Origin: Candidatus Gastranaerophilales bacterium
Lineage (GTDB): Bacteria; Cyanobacteriota; Vampirovibrionia; Gastranaerophilales; Gastranaerophilaceae
Length of the DNA stretch: 64,000 nucleotides
Reading direction: 5' to 3'
Assembly: GCA_944324905.1 (NCBI GenBank)
Contig: CALUYB010000001.1
Location: 62,001-126,000, forward strand
Shown piece by piece: positions 1 through 10,800 of this stretch (positions are counted from its first letter, which is position 1; the number at the start of each line of letters is the position of its first letter). A program made the translations under genes and the position numbers. The notes beneath the pieces were generated by a model. That model did not search any database and was not told the DNA's origin. It saw nothing but the letters and a program-made list of their open reading frames with translations.

Positions 1-930
1 GCAAATTGGAAAAAATTGCAAAACGAATATGACAGTTTCTTTTTTATTGCTGACTGGCATGCGCTTACGACAAAGTTTGACTCTACTGAAACACTTGCAG
101 ATAACGTTTATAATGTAGCGCTGGATTGGCTTTCTTGCGGAATTGACCCTAATAAATCTACAATTTATGTGCAGTCTTATGTCCCGCAAATTGCACAATT
201 GCACATTTATTTAAGCATGATTACACCGCAAAACTGGGTAGAGCGCGACCCGACCCTAAAAGATATGGCACGTGCACTAAGAGAAGGCGGGCACAATGAC
301 TCGCAAATTTCCTACGGGCTTTTAGGCTATCCTGTTTTAATGACAGCAGATATTATGATGTTTAATGCAAATTATGTTCCTGTTGGGATTGACCAAGTTC
401 CGCATGTTGAGCTTTCTCGCGACATTGTAAGACGTTTTAATAATATTTATAAAACAGACTTTTTTGTAGAACCTGAACCGCTGTTAACTCAAATTCCTTT
501 GATGAAGGGGGTTGATGGCAATAAAATGGGCAAATCTTTTAACAACGACATAAAAATCTCGGATGATGAGAAAACAACCGAAAAGAAAATAATGAGCGCA
601 ATAACAGACAGGTCAAGGCTCAGACGTGATGACCCCGGACATCCTGAAGATTGTGAAGTTGTTTATGATTATTGGAAAATTTTTGATAGTGAAGAAAAGG
701 TAAAAGAAATTGATTCACTTTGTCGCAAGGGCGAAATAGGCTGTGCTCAGTGCAAAAGAGAGCTTGCACAAAAAGTTAATGAAATGCTTGCGCCCATCAG
801 GGCAAAAAGAAAAGAACTTGAGAACAACCCTAAACTGGTAAAAGAAATTTTGCTTGAAGGCTCAAATAAAGCGCAAAAAGAGGCTCAAATTATTTTAGAT
901 AAAGTAAAAGAAGTTGTAAGGATGTATTAA
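1..930 (+). CDS. trpS: Tryptophanyl-tRNA synthetase, 5' truncated by window edge
   Basis: Class I aminoacyl-tRNA synthetase that charges tRNA-Trp in the cytoplasm. The reading frame is open from base 1, so the true start lies upstream. The TTG at 16 is internal. The first visible residues are ANWKKLQNEYDSF, so the N-terminal HIGH signature is off the window. The second class I signature is visible as KMGKS (about bases 523-537), preceded by the tRNA/adenylate-region motif DQVPHVELSRDI. About 309 residues are present of a usual 330 or so. The stop codon abuts the ATG of the next gene with no gap, so the two are probably co-transcribed. The family call is firm. Confidence 0.95.
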   Translation, partial: ANWKKLQNEYDSFFFIADWHALTTKFDSTETLADNVYNVALDWLSCGIDPNKSTIYVQSYVPQIAQLHIYLSMITPQNWVERDPTLKDMARALREGGHNDSQISYGLLGYPVLMTADIMMFNANYVPVGIDQVPHVELSRDIVRRFNNIYKTDFFVEPEPLLTQIPLMKGVDGNKMGKSFNNDIKISDDEKTTEKKIMSAITDRSRLRRDDPGHPEDCEVVYDYWKIFDSEEKVKEIDSLCRKGEIGCAQCKRELAQKVNEMLAPIRAKRKELENNPKLVKEILLEGSNKAQKEAQIILDKVKEVVRMY

Positions 931-2133
931 ATGGATAAACTCATTGAAACATTTGTGGAACTTGCAAAAATTCCCTCTCCGTCTTTAGGTGAGGATAACG
1001 TTGCAAATAAAATAATAGAAATTTTAAATGCGCAAAATATAAAAGCTAAAAAAGACGACTATGGCAATGTGCATGCTTTTATCGAGCCAACGGATAAGTC
1101 TAAACGCCCCTTGCTTTTAAGTGCGCATATGGATGTTGTAGGGGGTGATAGTCCAGTAAATGTTATAATTAACGGCGATATTATTGAAACAGATAAAACA
1201 AGAACTTTAGGTGCAGACGATAAAGCAGGCGTTGCTGCTGCAATTGTCCTTGCTCAAGAAATTGTTAACAATAAAGATTTGCGCCATGGTGGCTTAGAGC
1301 TTGTTTTCACTCGCGATGAAGAACAAGGGATGAGTGGCATTCATAACATTGATTTTTCAAAGCTTGAGAGTGAATACATACTTGTGCTTGATTCTTCTGA
1401 ACTTGGTAAATTTGAAATTTCAGGTGCAAGCTACACTAAGCTTGATATAACGGTTAAAACAAAAATTGGCGGACACAGCGGGCTTGATATAGGTAAAAAA
1501 GACAGAATTAACGCTGCAAAAGTAATTGCAGATTATGTAAAAATTGCGCCAATTGGTGTAATTAACGAAGATGAGCTTGGCATAGTAACTTCTGCTAATT
1601 TAGGCTGTATTGTAGCAGGCGGTATTGAGCGCACATTAAAGTCTGCTCAAAAATCAAAAAACCCGCATGAATATATTTCAAAAAATTGCACTGATAATGT
1701 TATTAACACTACTGCTTGCGCACATTATTCAATCAGAAGTTCAAACGCCTGGTTTGAAAAAGAATTAATTGACGCGTATAAAAACATAGCAGATGAGATT
1801 ATAAAGAAATATGGTGAAAATGTTGAAATAAAAATTGATGTAAGCGAACATTTAAAGCCTTTTGAAAAGTCTGACGATGACACGCTTGTAAATATTGGAC
1901 GTGAAGCAGCAAAGAAAATAGGCTTAAAACTTGATGTAAGTTCATTCCACGCAGGGGCTGAAACACATGTTTACGCAAATGAAAAAAATAAATACGGTAA
2001 AGTTTTTAAACCTGTGCTTATTGGCGTTGCAAATATAGAAAATATGCACTCTCCTCAAGAGAAAATGCATATTAATTCTTATTTAGAAGGTTATAAATTC
2101 TTAAAAGAATTTTTTGCTGAGTTTAACAAATAA
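931..2133 (+). CDS. M20 family metallopeptidase, PepT-like
   Basis: Predicted cytoplasmic zinc-dependent aminopeptidase or dipeptidase of the M20/peptidase T-like group. Visible signatures are the first metal motif SAHMDVV (H66, D68), the bridging-Asp motif LGADDKAG (D97), the catalytic pair RDEEQG (E131 as base, E132 as ligand) and a C-terminal FHAGAETH motif. The dimerisation insert lies around residues 170-290. At 400 residues it has the usual size. The ATG directly follows the trpS stop codon. The exact substrate (tripeptide or other) cannot be read from sequence. It converges with a minus-strand gene two bases downstream. Confidence 0.88.
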   Translation: MDKLIETFVELAKIPSPSLGEDNVANKIIEILNAQNIKAKKDDYGNVHAFIEPTDKSKRPLLLSAHMDVVGGDSPVNVIINGDIIETDKTRTLGADDKAGVAAAIVLAQEIVNNKDLRHGGLELVFTRDEEQGMSGIHNIDFSKLESEYILVLDSSELGKFEISGASYTKLDITVKTKIGGHSGLDIGKKDRINAAKVIADYVKIAPIGVINEDELGIVTSANLGCIVAGGIERTLKSAQKSKNPHEYISKNCTDNVINTTACAHYSIRSSNAWFEKELIDAYKNIADEIIKKYGENVEIKIDVSEHLKPFEKSDDDTLVNIGREAAKKIGLKLDVSSFHAGAETHVYANEKNKYGKVFKPVLIGVANIENMHSPQEKMHINSYLEGYKFLKEFFAEFNK

Positions 2134-2135
2134 TT

Positions 2136-2744
2136 TTACTTTTTCCAAAATTTCCATTTAGGAGTTTCGGTTTGGTAAAATTTCAGTGCTAAACTATCGC
2201 CGCTGTTGACTTTTAGAGCGTTGCCTTCTTCTATGTATGATAAAATTGAGTTATCATAAGCATTTTGCACACCTGATTTAAAACGTCCTTTGCCTGCAGT
2301 AGGATGTATAAAACCATCACCAAAATGATAAGCAGTGCTAAATCCTTGTACGAAAAAGTTTGCAACGCTTATGCCTGCTTTTTTAGCAGTTTCAGCAGCG
2401 TCAAAAGGCTTATAGCCTACAACCTTTGCCTCAACTGGCAAATTTTGAATATTGTATGTTTTGCCAACCGTAGGGTCTGTATAGCTCAAAGGTTTAACTA
2501 CAAAGTAAGCATCACGCTTTGCACGTTTTGCATCAACTATTTTTACCACTTTTGCCCTTATTATTGAATTTTCTTTTAAATAAATTCCGTTTTTGTATTC
2601 CATTTCTTTAAGAACTTTTGCGCTAAAATAAGCAGAGGGGTTATTGGTTGAAAAAGAATTAAGACACTGCACAACTGTTTTGCTCGCGGCATATGCAGGC
2701 GACATTAAAAACATTAAAGCAAGGGTAATAAAAATTTTTTTCAT
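2136..2744 (-). CDS. Secreted or periplasmic protein of unknown function
   Basis: Not recognised. The 202-residue product opens with a clear Sec signal peptide (MKKIFITLALMFLMSPAYA, cleavage likely after AYA). The mature part is basic, with no further membrane segment, and ends in a Trp/Lys-rich tail (PKWKFWKK). A good Shine-Dalgarno (AGGAGG) precedes the ATG. The mature sequence (RAKVVKIVDAKRAKRDAYFVV) suggests a small beta-rich envelope protein, but I assign no function. It lies alone between the convergent peptidase gene and gmd. Confidence 0.75.
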   Translation of the reverse strand: MKKIFITLALMFLMSPAYAASKTVVQCLNSFSTNNPSAYFSAKVLKEMEYKNGIYLKENSIIRAKVVKIVDAKRAKRDAYFVVKPLSYTDPTVGKTYNIQNLPVEAKVVGYKPFDAAETAKKAGISVANFFVQGFSTAYHFGDGFIHPTAGKGRFKSGVQNAYDNSILSYIEEGNALKVNSGDSLALKFYQTETPKWKFWKK

Positions 2745-2760
2745 ACATCCTCCTTTATTT

Positions 2761-3849
2761 TTAAGCTTCTTGCGGAATTAGAACCTGATAACCTTTTTCT
2801 TTTAGGACTTTTTCTTTTTTAGCTTCCTTCAAATCTTCTTCAACCATTTCAGATACCATGGTTTGAAGGTCATATTTAGGCATCCAACCTAATTTTTGAC
2901 GAGCTTTTGTACTATCACCTAAAAGAAAATCAACTTCCGCAGGTCTAAAGTATCTGGGGTCAACTTCGATTATAACTTTGCCTGTTTTCTTGTCTATACC
3001 TTTTTCTTCAATTCCTTTGCCTTGCCAGATTAATTCAATACCTAATTCTTTAAATGTCATATTGCAAAAATCACGAATTGAAGTTGTTACACCTGTTGCA
3101 AGAACAAAATCTTCGGGTTTTTCCTGTTGAAGAACTCTCCACATACCTTCAACATAGTCCTTTGCATGTCCCCAATCACGCTTAGAATCGAGGTTTCCAA
3201 GGTATAATTTATCTTCCATGCCAAGAGCTATGCGAACTGCGGCACGAGTGATTTTTCTTGTAACAAAAGTTTCGCCTCGACGGGGGCTTTCATGGTTAAA
3301 TAAAATACCGTTACAAGCGTATAAATTATAGCTTTCACGATAGTTAACAGTAATCCAGTAAGCGTATAATTTAGCGCAAGCATAGGGTGAGCGAGGATAA
3401 AAAGGCGTTGTTTCTTTTTGCGGAGTTTCCTGCACAAGACCAAAAAGTTCAGATGTTGAAGCCTGATAAAACTTTATTTTTTTGCCTAAATCCAGTAGTC
3501 TTATTGCCTCTAATATCCTTAAAGTACCTATACCGTCAGCATTTGCTGTATATTCAGGTTCATCAAAAGACACTTTAACATGAGATTGCGCTGCAAGGTT
3601 ATAAACTTCATCAGGCTGAATTTCTTGCATAAGCCTTATTATATTTGTAGAGTCGGTTAAATCTCCATAATGAAGTTTAAATTTTAAATTAGGATTGTGA
3701 ATATCCTGATAAAGGTGGTCAATTCTTGAAGTATTAAATGATGATGCGCGTCGCTTCATCCCATGGACTTCATAACCTTTTTCAAGTAATAATTCTGCAA
3801 GATAACTTCCGTCTTGTCCTGTAATCCCTGTTATAAGTGCTTTTTTCAT
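2761..3849 (-). CDS. gmd: GDP-mannose 4,6-dehydratase
   Basis: NAD(P)-dependent short-chain dehydrogenase/reductase that converts GDP-D-mannose to GDP-4-keto-6-deoxymannose, the precursor of GDP-fucose, GDP-rhamnose or perosamine for surface glycans. The Rossmann motif [10 protein letters not shown] is at residues 7-16. A TSELFG motif and the catalytic YxxxK ([10 protein letters not shown]) follow. The frame is open upstream to 3969, but the ATG at 3849 has a GGAGA Shine-Dalgarno and places the nucleotide-binding loop at the expected N-terminus, giving 362 residues, the family length. The upstream extension is intergenic. No GDP-fucose synthase gene is adjacent. Confidence 0.95.
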   Translation of the reverse strand: MKKALITGITGQDGSYLAELLLEKGYEVHGMKRRASSFNTSRIDHLYQDIHNPNLKFKLHYGDLTDSTNIIRLMQEIQPDEVYNLAAQSHVKVSFDEPEYTANADGIGTLRILEAIRLLDLGKKIKFYQASTSELFGLVQETPQKETTPFYPRSPYACAKLYAYWITVNYRESYNLYACNGILFNHESPRRGETFVTRKITRAAVRIALGMEDKLYLGNLDSKRDWGHAKDYVEGMWRVLQQEKPEDFVLATGVTTSIRDFCNMTFKELGIELIWQGKGIEEKGIDKKTGKVIIEVDPRYFRPAEVDFLLGDSTKARQKLGWMPKYDLQTMVSEMVEEDLKEAKKEKVLKEKGYQVLIPQEA

Positions 3850-3907
3850 ATTCTCTCCATTAATGTTTATAAGAACATTATACAATTTACACGCTTTAGT
3901 GCAAGTA

Positions 3908-3946
3908 AACAAAAAAGAACCACCCTGCAATTTGCAAGGTGGCTTA
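3908..3946 (-). terminator. Rho-independent terminator after the Spy-like gene
   Basis: A 10-bp hairpin (CCACCCTGCA / TGCAAGGTGG, one G-T pair, 3-base loop, 3920-3942) is followed on the minus strand by a T-rich run complementary to AAAAAAG at 3911-3917. It lies just downstream of the sigma/anti-sigma/Spy-like transcript and insulates gmd from it. Confidence 0.8.
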
Positions 3947-3973
3947 ATCGGTTGTAGTGAATTAAACAAACAA

Positions 3974-4555
3974 TTACTTAGCTTCAGGTGTGCCTAATGG
4001 TTGTAAATCCGGATGGTGTGGAGGCATTGGGCGAGTACCTTTTTTAGCTTTATGTTTTTTTGCAAATTCTTTTCTGCCGTCTTGTTTCATTTTTTCTAAA
4101 GTTTTCTTTTGTTTATCAGTCAAGATTGCTTCAAATTCTTGCATATTTTGTTTTCTAATTTCTCTTGCCTGTGCTTTAAGTTCGCCTATTTCTTTGTGCA
4201 GTGCTTGAACTTTAGCATTAGCCTCAGCTTGAGTCATTGAACCGTTTTGACGGATTGTTTTTATTTCACCTTTTTTAACTTTAATTTGTTCCATTACAGG
4301 TTTCATTTTTTCAAAACCGTCTTTTCTTATTTGCTCTGCTTTTGCTTTTTGTTCGTCAGTTAAATTTAATTTTTTGTCAAACTCAGCTTTCTTTTGTTCC
4401 ATTTTAGCTTTCATTTCAGGATTCATAGGTGGTTTTTGACATTTTTGTTCCATTTTAGGGCAAGGTTTTTGTCCTTCAAGCGGGCATGGTTGAGCATTTG
4501 CAGCCCCTACTGATAAGAAAAGTATTAAAGTTGATGCAAGTACTAATTTTTTCAT
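3974..4555 (-). CDS. Periplasmic Spy/CpxP-like LTXXQ-motif protein
   Basis: Predicted periplasmic, helix-rich protein with two LTxxQ-type motifs ([13 protein letters not shown] and [12 protein letters not shown]), as in the Spy/CpxP/CnrX group of chaperones and metal or stress sensors. The signal peptide ([21 protein letters not shown]) is cleaved after ANA. The mature N-terminus is rich in Pro, Cys, Lys and Met ([20 protein letters not shown]), and the C-terminus in His and Pro, so metal binding is possible. It is the last gene of a three-gene unit behind an anti-sigma and a sigma factor. A role in envelope stress is therefore likely, but this is inferred. Confidence 0.8.
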   Translation of the reverse strand: MKKLVLASTLILFLSVGAANAQPCPLEGQKPCPKMEQKCQKPPMNPEMKAKMEQKKAEFDKKLNLTDEQKAKAEQIRKDGFEKMKPVMEQIKVKKGEIKTIRQNGSMTQAEANAKVQALHKEIGELKAQAREIRKQNMQEFEAILTDKQKKTLEKMKQDGRKEFAKKHKAKKGTRPMPPHHPDLQPLGTPEAK

Positions 4556-4568
4556 AATTAAATCCTTT

Positions 4569-5060
4569 CTAAATTAAATCTTTCAAGCTTTGTGCAAGTT
4601 CTTTTTTTGCATTGTAAAGTCTTGATTTGACTGTTCCTATTGGAGTTTTAATTTTGCGCGCGATTTGTTCATAAGAAAGCTGCTCTATTTCATATAACAT
4701 CACAACTTCCTTAAACTTTGGTTTAAGAGCGTTAATTGCATTGATAATAAGCTTTTGACGCTCATTTTGTATTAAAGTCAACTCGGGAGTTTGTTTTTTG
4801 TCTTTTATTTCATTTAATTTTTCTTCCTCTGCTATTGTTGTATTTTTGACATATGAAGATTTTAGGTAGTCTTTAGCTAAATTCTTGGCTATTGTACCAA
4901 TCCAGCCCTTTAACTTTCCTTTTTCCTCGTATTTGCTTTGGTTTTGCCAGACTTTTATATATACTTCCTGTTCGATGTCTTCATTTTGTTCGTTTGTTAT
5001 TTTTTTGATTATATTTCTGACATTTTGTTTGTTTTGTTTGATTAATTCACTAAAGTTCAT
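4569..5060 (-). CDS. ECF-type RNA polymerase sigma factor
   Basis: Small sigma-70 family factor of 163 residues with only regions 2 and 4. Region 2 includes NEDIEQEVYIKVWQ and GWIGTIAKNLAKDYL. Region 4 carries the helix-turn-helix LSYEQIARKIKTPIGTVKSRL. The ATG at 5060 overlaps the TGA of the upstream anti-sigma gene in a TGATG arrangement. A GTG one codon earlier is an alternative start. It probably directs transcription of its own operon and the downstream Spy-like gene under envelope stress. The partner call rests on gene order. Confidence 0.88.
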   Translation of the reverse strand: MNFSELIKQNKQNVRNIIKKITNEQNEDIEQEVYIKVWQNQSKYEEKGKLKGWIGTIAKNLAKDYLKSSYVKNTTIAEEEKLNEIKDKKQTPELTLIQNERQKLIINAINALKPKFKEVVMLYEIEQLSYEQIARKIKTPIGTVKSRLYNAKKELAQSLKDLI

Positions 5061-5413
5061 CACTCTACCATTATAAGCCCGTATTCATCGGTTGGAAAAC
5101 CTAAATCTTCTGCACTTAAATTATGATACACAATTGAATTTACAATGTCATATTCATAATTTAGAGCAGTTCCGCCCAGTGCAAAAAACATAAGTGCAAT
5201 AGAAAAACAAGCTGCTTTTATTTTATACAATTTCTTTTTCTCACATTGTTTTTGCGCTAAAAAATACGGACGCACTTCACCTATTAAATCCGAAACTTTT
5301 TGCATTTTTTCATGCTCAATTTTACAATCAGGACAATTTTCAACATGTTCCAAAAATTCTTTTTCATCTCTGAATGTAAAATATGCTTCGTATTTATTGC
5401 ATTTTTCTTTCAT
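5060..5413 (-). CDS. Membrane-anchored zinc-finger anti-sigma factor (ZAS-like)
   Basis: The 117-residue protein has a short N-terminal cytosolic domain with the HxxxCxxC signature typical of zinc-binding anti-sigma factors (HVENCPDC). One hydrophobic segment (FSIALMFFALGG) follows, then a short C-terminal part. The ATG at 5413 is chosen because TAGGAG lies 9 bases upstream; the frame is open to 5446 without a better signal. Unusually the anti-sigma gene precedes the sigma gene. The one-base stop/start overlap suggests coupled translation in fixed proportion. Confidence 0.78.
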   Translation of the reverse strand: MKEKCNKYEAYFTFRDEKEFLEHVENCPDCKIEHEKMQKVSDLIGEVRPYFLAQKQCEKKKLYKIKAACFSIALMFFALGGTALNYEYDIVNSIVYHNLSAEDLGFPTDEYGLIMVE

Positions 5414-5482
5414 TTTTTTAGCTCCTACATTTATATAACGAAGCACACATTTATTTTGTTCATTTTTTATTTAAAAAATTTT

Positions 5483-7675
5483 TTATTTTAACATTTTATA
5501 AACTTTAAATTCCGCAGGTTGCAAGATATCAAAGGTTATTGAGCCTTTTATTTCTTCTTGCATGGGAATTTCAACAAAGGTGCATTTTTGCATTTCATCT
5601 AATCTGAAATCATAAAATGCGCTTAGTCTTTTGTTATCTTTAAGTTTAATTGTTTTATTCAAGACTGCTTTACCTTTTTTAGTCATGCGTCTTGTATTGC
5701 CGTTTACATCAACTACATTAACCTTTTCTGTAGGCATTAAATAGTTTGCAACTACAAAAAGACTTTCATCAGATTTTTTATCGCCAATAATTTCCCAGCA
5801 GCAAAAACCGTCGTCACTTTGAACATGTAAAACAGCTTTGCCGCGGCTTATAAGTTCACTGTGTTGAACAAAGTAATTTAGCGCATTAAATTTTTCATAA
5901 AAACTCCAGTCTTTGTTTCTGTCCATTGAAACTTCATTGCCTATAATGCGCTCTATGCCTGTTTTTGTAAAACTTTCATCACCATCGACATAAAGTGTTG
6001 AACGTTGTGCAAATTTCCCGCCGGGGAGAAATTTATACTTAAACCATTTAAACAGTGCGCCCTGTTCACCTAATTGAGCAGGATACTGGTCAATTTCACG
6101 AAATTCTCCGTCTTGATTGTTATAAGCTTTTAAAATAGAAAGCGGATTTGTTTTTGATGCTTTATTGTTATAAATTTCAAGACGCATGTTATCATTAATT
6201 ATTTGCTCGGGTGTTTTTATGTACTGACTTACAATATCATCACCCCAGAGAAGATCAAAGTGCATATCGTTATGATATTCCTTAAAATAACCATCCCAGA
6301 GCATATATTCTGCTAATGTTGCAAAGTATGGAATACGTCTTTTTAGTTTTGAGTTCATTGCACCTAAAACTTTGCTTGGTATTCTATAGCTTATTGGCAT
6401 GCCTGATTTTTGAGAAACTTCATCAACCACATGGTCAATATGATCAACTCTAAAGCCGTCAAAGTTATATTCTTTTTGTAAATTATTCATGTAATCAATG
6501 AAAAATTCCTTAACTTTGTTATTGTATTTAGATTTTTCAAAATACACAAAGTAATAAGGTGTTTGACAGTCAAGGTTTGCAAAGTGTGTTACATCCTCAC
6601 CTTTAAAATTGTAGTGTTTATATGTAGGATATTGACCGGACTTGTGCATTTTATCATACACAGGAACTCCGGCTGAACACCACGCACCGCCGGGCATAGT
6701 CCAAAGTCCTTCATTAATTAAAGCTTGTATTATTTCAGGTTGCTTTGTAATGTCTTCTTCGCACTTTGGTTTTTTACCGTTAACGCGCTCAATAATTTCC
6801 TCAACTCTTTTTGTTAATTCCTCTTGTTTATCTTTAAAAGACATTTTGTAAGAAATTAAAATTTTAAATTCTTTTAAATCTTCCTCTTGTGTTTTTGAAT
6901 TATTTGCTTTTAGTGCTTTTTTAAAGTTATTTATTTGAGAATCAAGTTCTTTTATATCCATCCATCTTGCAACGTATGGATGAGTTAAAACAATTTTTGA
7001 AAATCTGCCTGTTTGAGGCAAAATGTCATAAATTACAGGGTGTCCTGCAAGTTGAGCTAATGTTATAAAGAATTTTACCTGTTCTTTTGCGCCCAGACCT
7101 AAAAATTTCGCCACTTTTTCATCGCAAAGTTTTTGTGAAACATCAGAGGACTGAGGCAAATATGCACAGCCAAATTCACGAGGGTGAAAAGGTATTAAAT
7201 AAAGAGTTGTGGGCATAATGTTTAAATCTTTATTACCCCAATCAAGAGAAACAACTGCAGCCAGCCAATCAATGAACTTACCGACATTATTTGGGTCTTT
7301 GCCTAACCCTGCAAGGGATAATAGTTTTATGTTGTGACCTTCTTTTTTAAACCAGTTAGAATGTTTTACTTTTCTTCTTGCAAGAGGAGAAGGGTTTGAA
7401 AAATTTGTAAATTTTTCTCCGTCATAAGTGCCTTCAAGTTTTAATTTTTCACAAAATGCAAAAATAATTTCACCTGTTGTTAACTCATCAAGCGTTTTAT
7501 AGTGCGGGTATGGCAAATATCCGTATTTTTGTATTGTTTTTGACAGGTATTCTTTTCTTTCGTTTGAAACATCAGAAATACCATAAATTTCTTTTAACTT
7601 TGCAAACTGAGTATTGATGTCAAAATTGTTTAAAAAATCGTATTCATTTGTTTTGGGGTTAATTAAATTAAGCAC
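5483..7675 (-). CDS. GH13-type (alpha-amylase superfamily) glycosidase
   Basis: A 730-residue protein without a signal peptide, so probably cytoplasmic. The clearest evidence is the conserved region II motif FDGFRVDHIDH, whose Asp411 would be the nucleophile of a GH13 barrel. TLAEYMLWDG probably holds the acid/base Glu, and an AmyC-like beta domain follows at the C-terminus. The region I sequence (IYDILPQTGRF) departs from the usual DxxxNH, so this is a divergent subfamily. The likely role is turnover of intracellular alpha-glucan or maltodextrin. The exact activity (hydrolase or transferase) cannot be decided. It stands alone, divergent from the coiled-coil gene. Confidence 0.7.
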   Translation of the reverse strand: MLNLINPKTNEYDFLNNFDINTQFAKLKEIYGISDVSNERKEYLSKTIQKYGYLPYPHYKTLDELTTGEIIFAFCEKLKLEGTYDGEKFTNFSNPSPLARRKVKHSNWFKKEGHNIKLLSLAGLGKDPNNVGKFIDWLAAVVSLDWGNKDLNIMPTTLYLIPFHPREFGCAYLPQSSDVSQKLCDEKVAKFLGLGAKEQVKFFITLAQLAGHPVIYDILPQTGRFSKIVLTHPYVARWMDIKELDSQINNFKKALKANNSKTQEEDLKEFKILISYKMSFKDKQEELTKRVEEIIERVNGKKPKCEEDITKQPEIIQALINEGLWTMPGGAWCSAGVPVYDKMHKSGQYPTYKHYNFKGEDVTHFANLDCQTPYYFVYFEKSKYNNKVKEFFIDYMNNLQKEYNFDGFRVDHIDHVVDEVSQKSGMPISYRIPSKVLGAMNSKLKRRIPYFATLAEYMLWDGYFKEYHNDMHFDLLWGDDIVSQYIKTPEQIINDNMRLEIYNNKASKTNPLSILKAYNNQDGEFREIDQYPAQLGEQGALFKWFKYKFLPGGKFAQRSTLYVDGDESFTKTGIERIIGNEVSMDRNKDWSFYEKFNALNYFVQHSELISRGKAVLHVQSDDGFCCWEIIGDKKSDESLFVVANYLMPTEKVNVVDVNGNTRRMTKKGKAVLNKTIKLKDNKRLSAFYDFRLDEMQKCTFVEIPMQEEIKGSITFDILQPAEFKVYKMLK

Positions 7676-7869
7676 TTATACACCGTCACTTTACTGTAAT
7701 CTATCCTATTAACATGGTATATACTAACAAAAAAAGTTTAATTTTTTAACTTGAAGTAAAGAATTGTAACACAGATATGCTCTATTATGGTTTACAAATT
7801 AGTAAAATTGATATTTTTATATTAAAATGTCGATTAAAAAAGAGAATTTAAAGAGGAATTTTAGGGTTT

Positions 7870-10800
7870 ATGGCGGATAACGTTGAAGTAAAATTAGAAC
7901 AGCTTACAGATGCAATAAGGAGTCTGTATTCAAGACCATCACTAACGCAAAGTGAAATCAACAACTTGATGACAAGTCTTGCGCAAAAGTTTGAAAACTC
8001 AACAGAGTTAAGCACTCAAAAGTTTATTGGCGTTATCATAAACGAAACAAAAAAAGTTTTAGAAGAAAAACAACTTGAAATGCGTCAACAACTAACAGGT
8101 TTTGAAAACCTTATAAAACAAATGACGCAAAGTTTATCGAACCCTAAAATGTCTATGGAAGTGACAAAAATCTTAAATGAAGTCACTGACATGTACGCAA
8201 AATTGGGCGCACAAGAAATTGCCCTGCAAAAAGTTAATCAAACTCTAATTGCAAATAAATCCGCAAATCCAATAAACGAGATTATAAAATTAAGCAATGA
8301 ATTTAACGTATTTAGTCGTGGTTTTGAAAATATAACACACACCCTAAACAAAAATTTTACAGACTTTTTAAATCAGGTTAAATCTTACAATTCCAAAGAA
8401 GAAATAACTGAAATGCAGCTTGAGTTAGATACAATTAATGGCAATATCAACTCAATTATTTCTGCCCTTGCAATAATTGACCATAAATATCGTGATTTAA
8501 CAGGTCTTATCGATGCTTTCCACTCCAAAGAGGCAGTTTTTGACCAGAGTCTTGAAGGCATTAAAAACATAGCAGAAAAATTTGACCATATTAAAGAAGA
8601 CATTTCAAAAGGTGCTACAAAAGACGATATCACTGCACTTAAAGAGCATTTAGACTTTGTTAATAAAAGTGTAGATACAGTAAATGAAAATATAAATCAA
8701 AGTTTTAATCAAAATTCCCAAAAATTCACAAACGCAATAAACTTAATTGAAACAAAATTATCTCAAAATCCTACAATGGAGGATTTAAACAACTTAAAAG
8801 GGGAAATTAAAACCTCAATTGACAAATTAAGCGTTCAAAGCAGCACAAATAAAGATGATTTCATAGCAAAATTGCAAGAAAACATTACAAAATTAAAAGC
8901 GCAGAGTGACGCTGATTTAAAAAGTCAGATTTTTGACCATGCAAATGGGGTAAATGAAGGAATTAACTACATTAGCTCCCAAATGACCAAATTGCAGGAA
9001 AACCTTGGGGCATCTTTTTTAGACAAAACCCAAAAAATGAATGAAGATGTTGGCAGTTTAAAAAATAAACTTGATTTAATTGAACAAACCATACAAAAAC
9101 TCCCGAGGGAAAATATTTTACAAGAAGTAAAAACAATCGAGGAAAGTTTAAAAACCCTTACAAAAAATTCTTTATCAAGCATTGTAGAACTTGTAAGCAG
9201 CGAATTTTCAAGCTTAGATAAATCCCTTGAAAATAAAGGCAGCGAAAACAATCAAAAAATTGATTCAGCAATAAATAACCTAAGAGATGACATTAAAATT
9301 TTCGCTGAAAAATTCTCAACCCTTAAAGATGAAATTTCATCTTTAAATCAAGGCAGCATTAACACCCTAAAAGAACCATTAGAAAAGGCTCTTAGAGAAT
9401 TAAGAGAAACAACTATTGATGAACAATTAAATATAATCAATCAAAACATTAAAAACACAACCTCAAGCATTAATAGTTCTTTTGAAAAAATAAAAGAAAA
9501 TTTTGAACACGCTGCATCAGGCACAAATGTAGAAATATTATCCAAACTAAACAATGCAATTCCTGTAATTTCAGAAAAATTTGAAATATTAAGGGGTTAT
9601 TTAGCTCAAGAAAATGCGCAAAATTCACAGGAATTAAAAGACTATTTTCAAGAAACCTCAGAAGCTGTTAAAGAGTACATAAACGAGATAAAAGACTCTT
9701 ACAACTCACCTTTGACTGAAATAAAAGTTGACCTGCAAACCCTTTCAAATTACTTAATTGAAAGTGTAGAAAACATTAACATAAATATTTCAAAAGAATT
9801 TGAAGAATACAAAAATACAATTGAAGAATTTTTGCCAAATGCTGACAATTCTGAAATTAAAGAAGCTTTAAACTCTATTAAAAATGACCTTATAGAAGGC
9901 ATTTTAGGCAGCACAAAAAATGCAAAAGCTAACTTTATAATTTTAGAAGAAAAAATTAATAAAATCCTTGAAAATCAAGGCACAAACAACGAAAACGTAA
10001 TAATAGAGCTTATTAATAAAATTTTAGAAAATCAAGCTCAAAAAAATGACAACGAAACAGTTGAACTTATTAAAAAAGTTCTTGAAAATCAAACCGAAAG
10101 CAAAGAACAAGTAATTATTGAACTTATAAACAAAGTCATTGAAAATCAAAATCAGAAAAATGACAACGAAACAGTTGAACTTATTAAAAAAGTTCTTGAA
10201 AATCAAAATCAAAAACAAACTTTAAATAACGAAGAAATAATTCTTGAAGTCATTAACAACATCCTTGAAAAAATTGAACACAACAATCAACAACAAATTC
10301 ACAATGCAAAAGAACTTTTGGAAGAAATTCAAAACAACAGTTCTGAAATAAACGAAAAAATAAGTTCATTCACCAAAAAAGAACCTCTTTTTAACAACGA
10401 AATTTTGCACAGATTGAATGCAATCAGCGAAAAACTTGAGGTGTCAGACACTTACAAGGAAGATGAAATAAAAGATTCTATTGAGCTTTTAAAAGACCAC
10501 ATTGAAAATATTGCAGGCTCAATGAGAGAAGAATTTTCAAACAAAATTAGTGAGATTTCGCAAAATAAAGAAGAAAAACCACAAGAAAAAAATCCTAATG
10601 TTAATGAATACCTTACAAAAATCAATGAATACCTTACAAATGTTGAATATTTAAAAAATAATTTAAGCGAAGATTTAAAAGACTGCATTGAAAATCAAGT
10701 TAACAATTTACACGAAAAATTTAAAGATGAGCTTAAAACTAAAAACCAAGAAACAAAAATTGACACATACAACTTAATTCAAAAAGTAACAAATGTTGAA

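Noticed and set aside
5483-7675. 4-alpha-glucanotransferase or trehalose synthase naming for the GH13 protein
   Set aside because: Only the region II motif is unambiguous and region I deviates, so a specific activity cannot be justified.
10024-10218. Antisense ORF on the minus strand of the coiled-coil gene
   Set aside because: A shadow of the Asn/Lys/Glu-rich repeats on the opposite strand, with no start signal.
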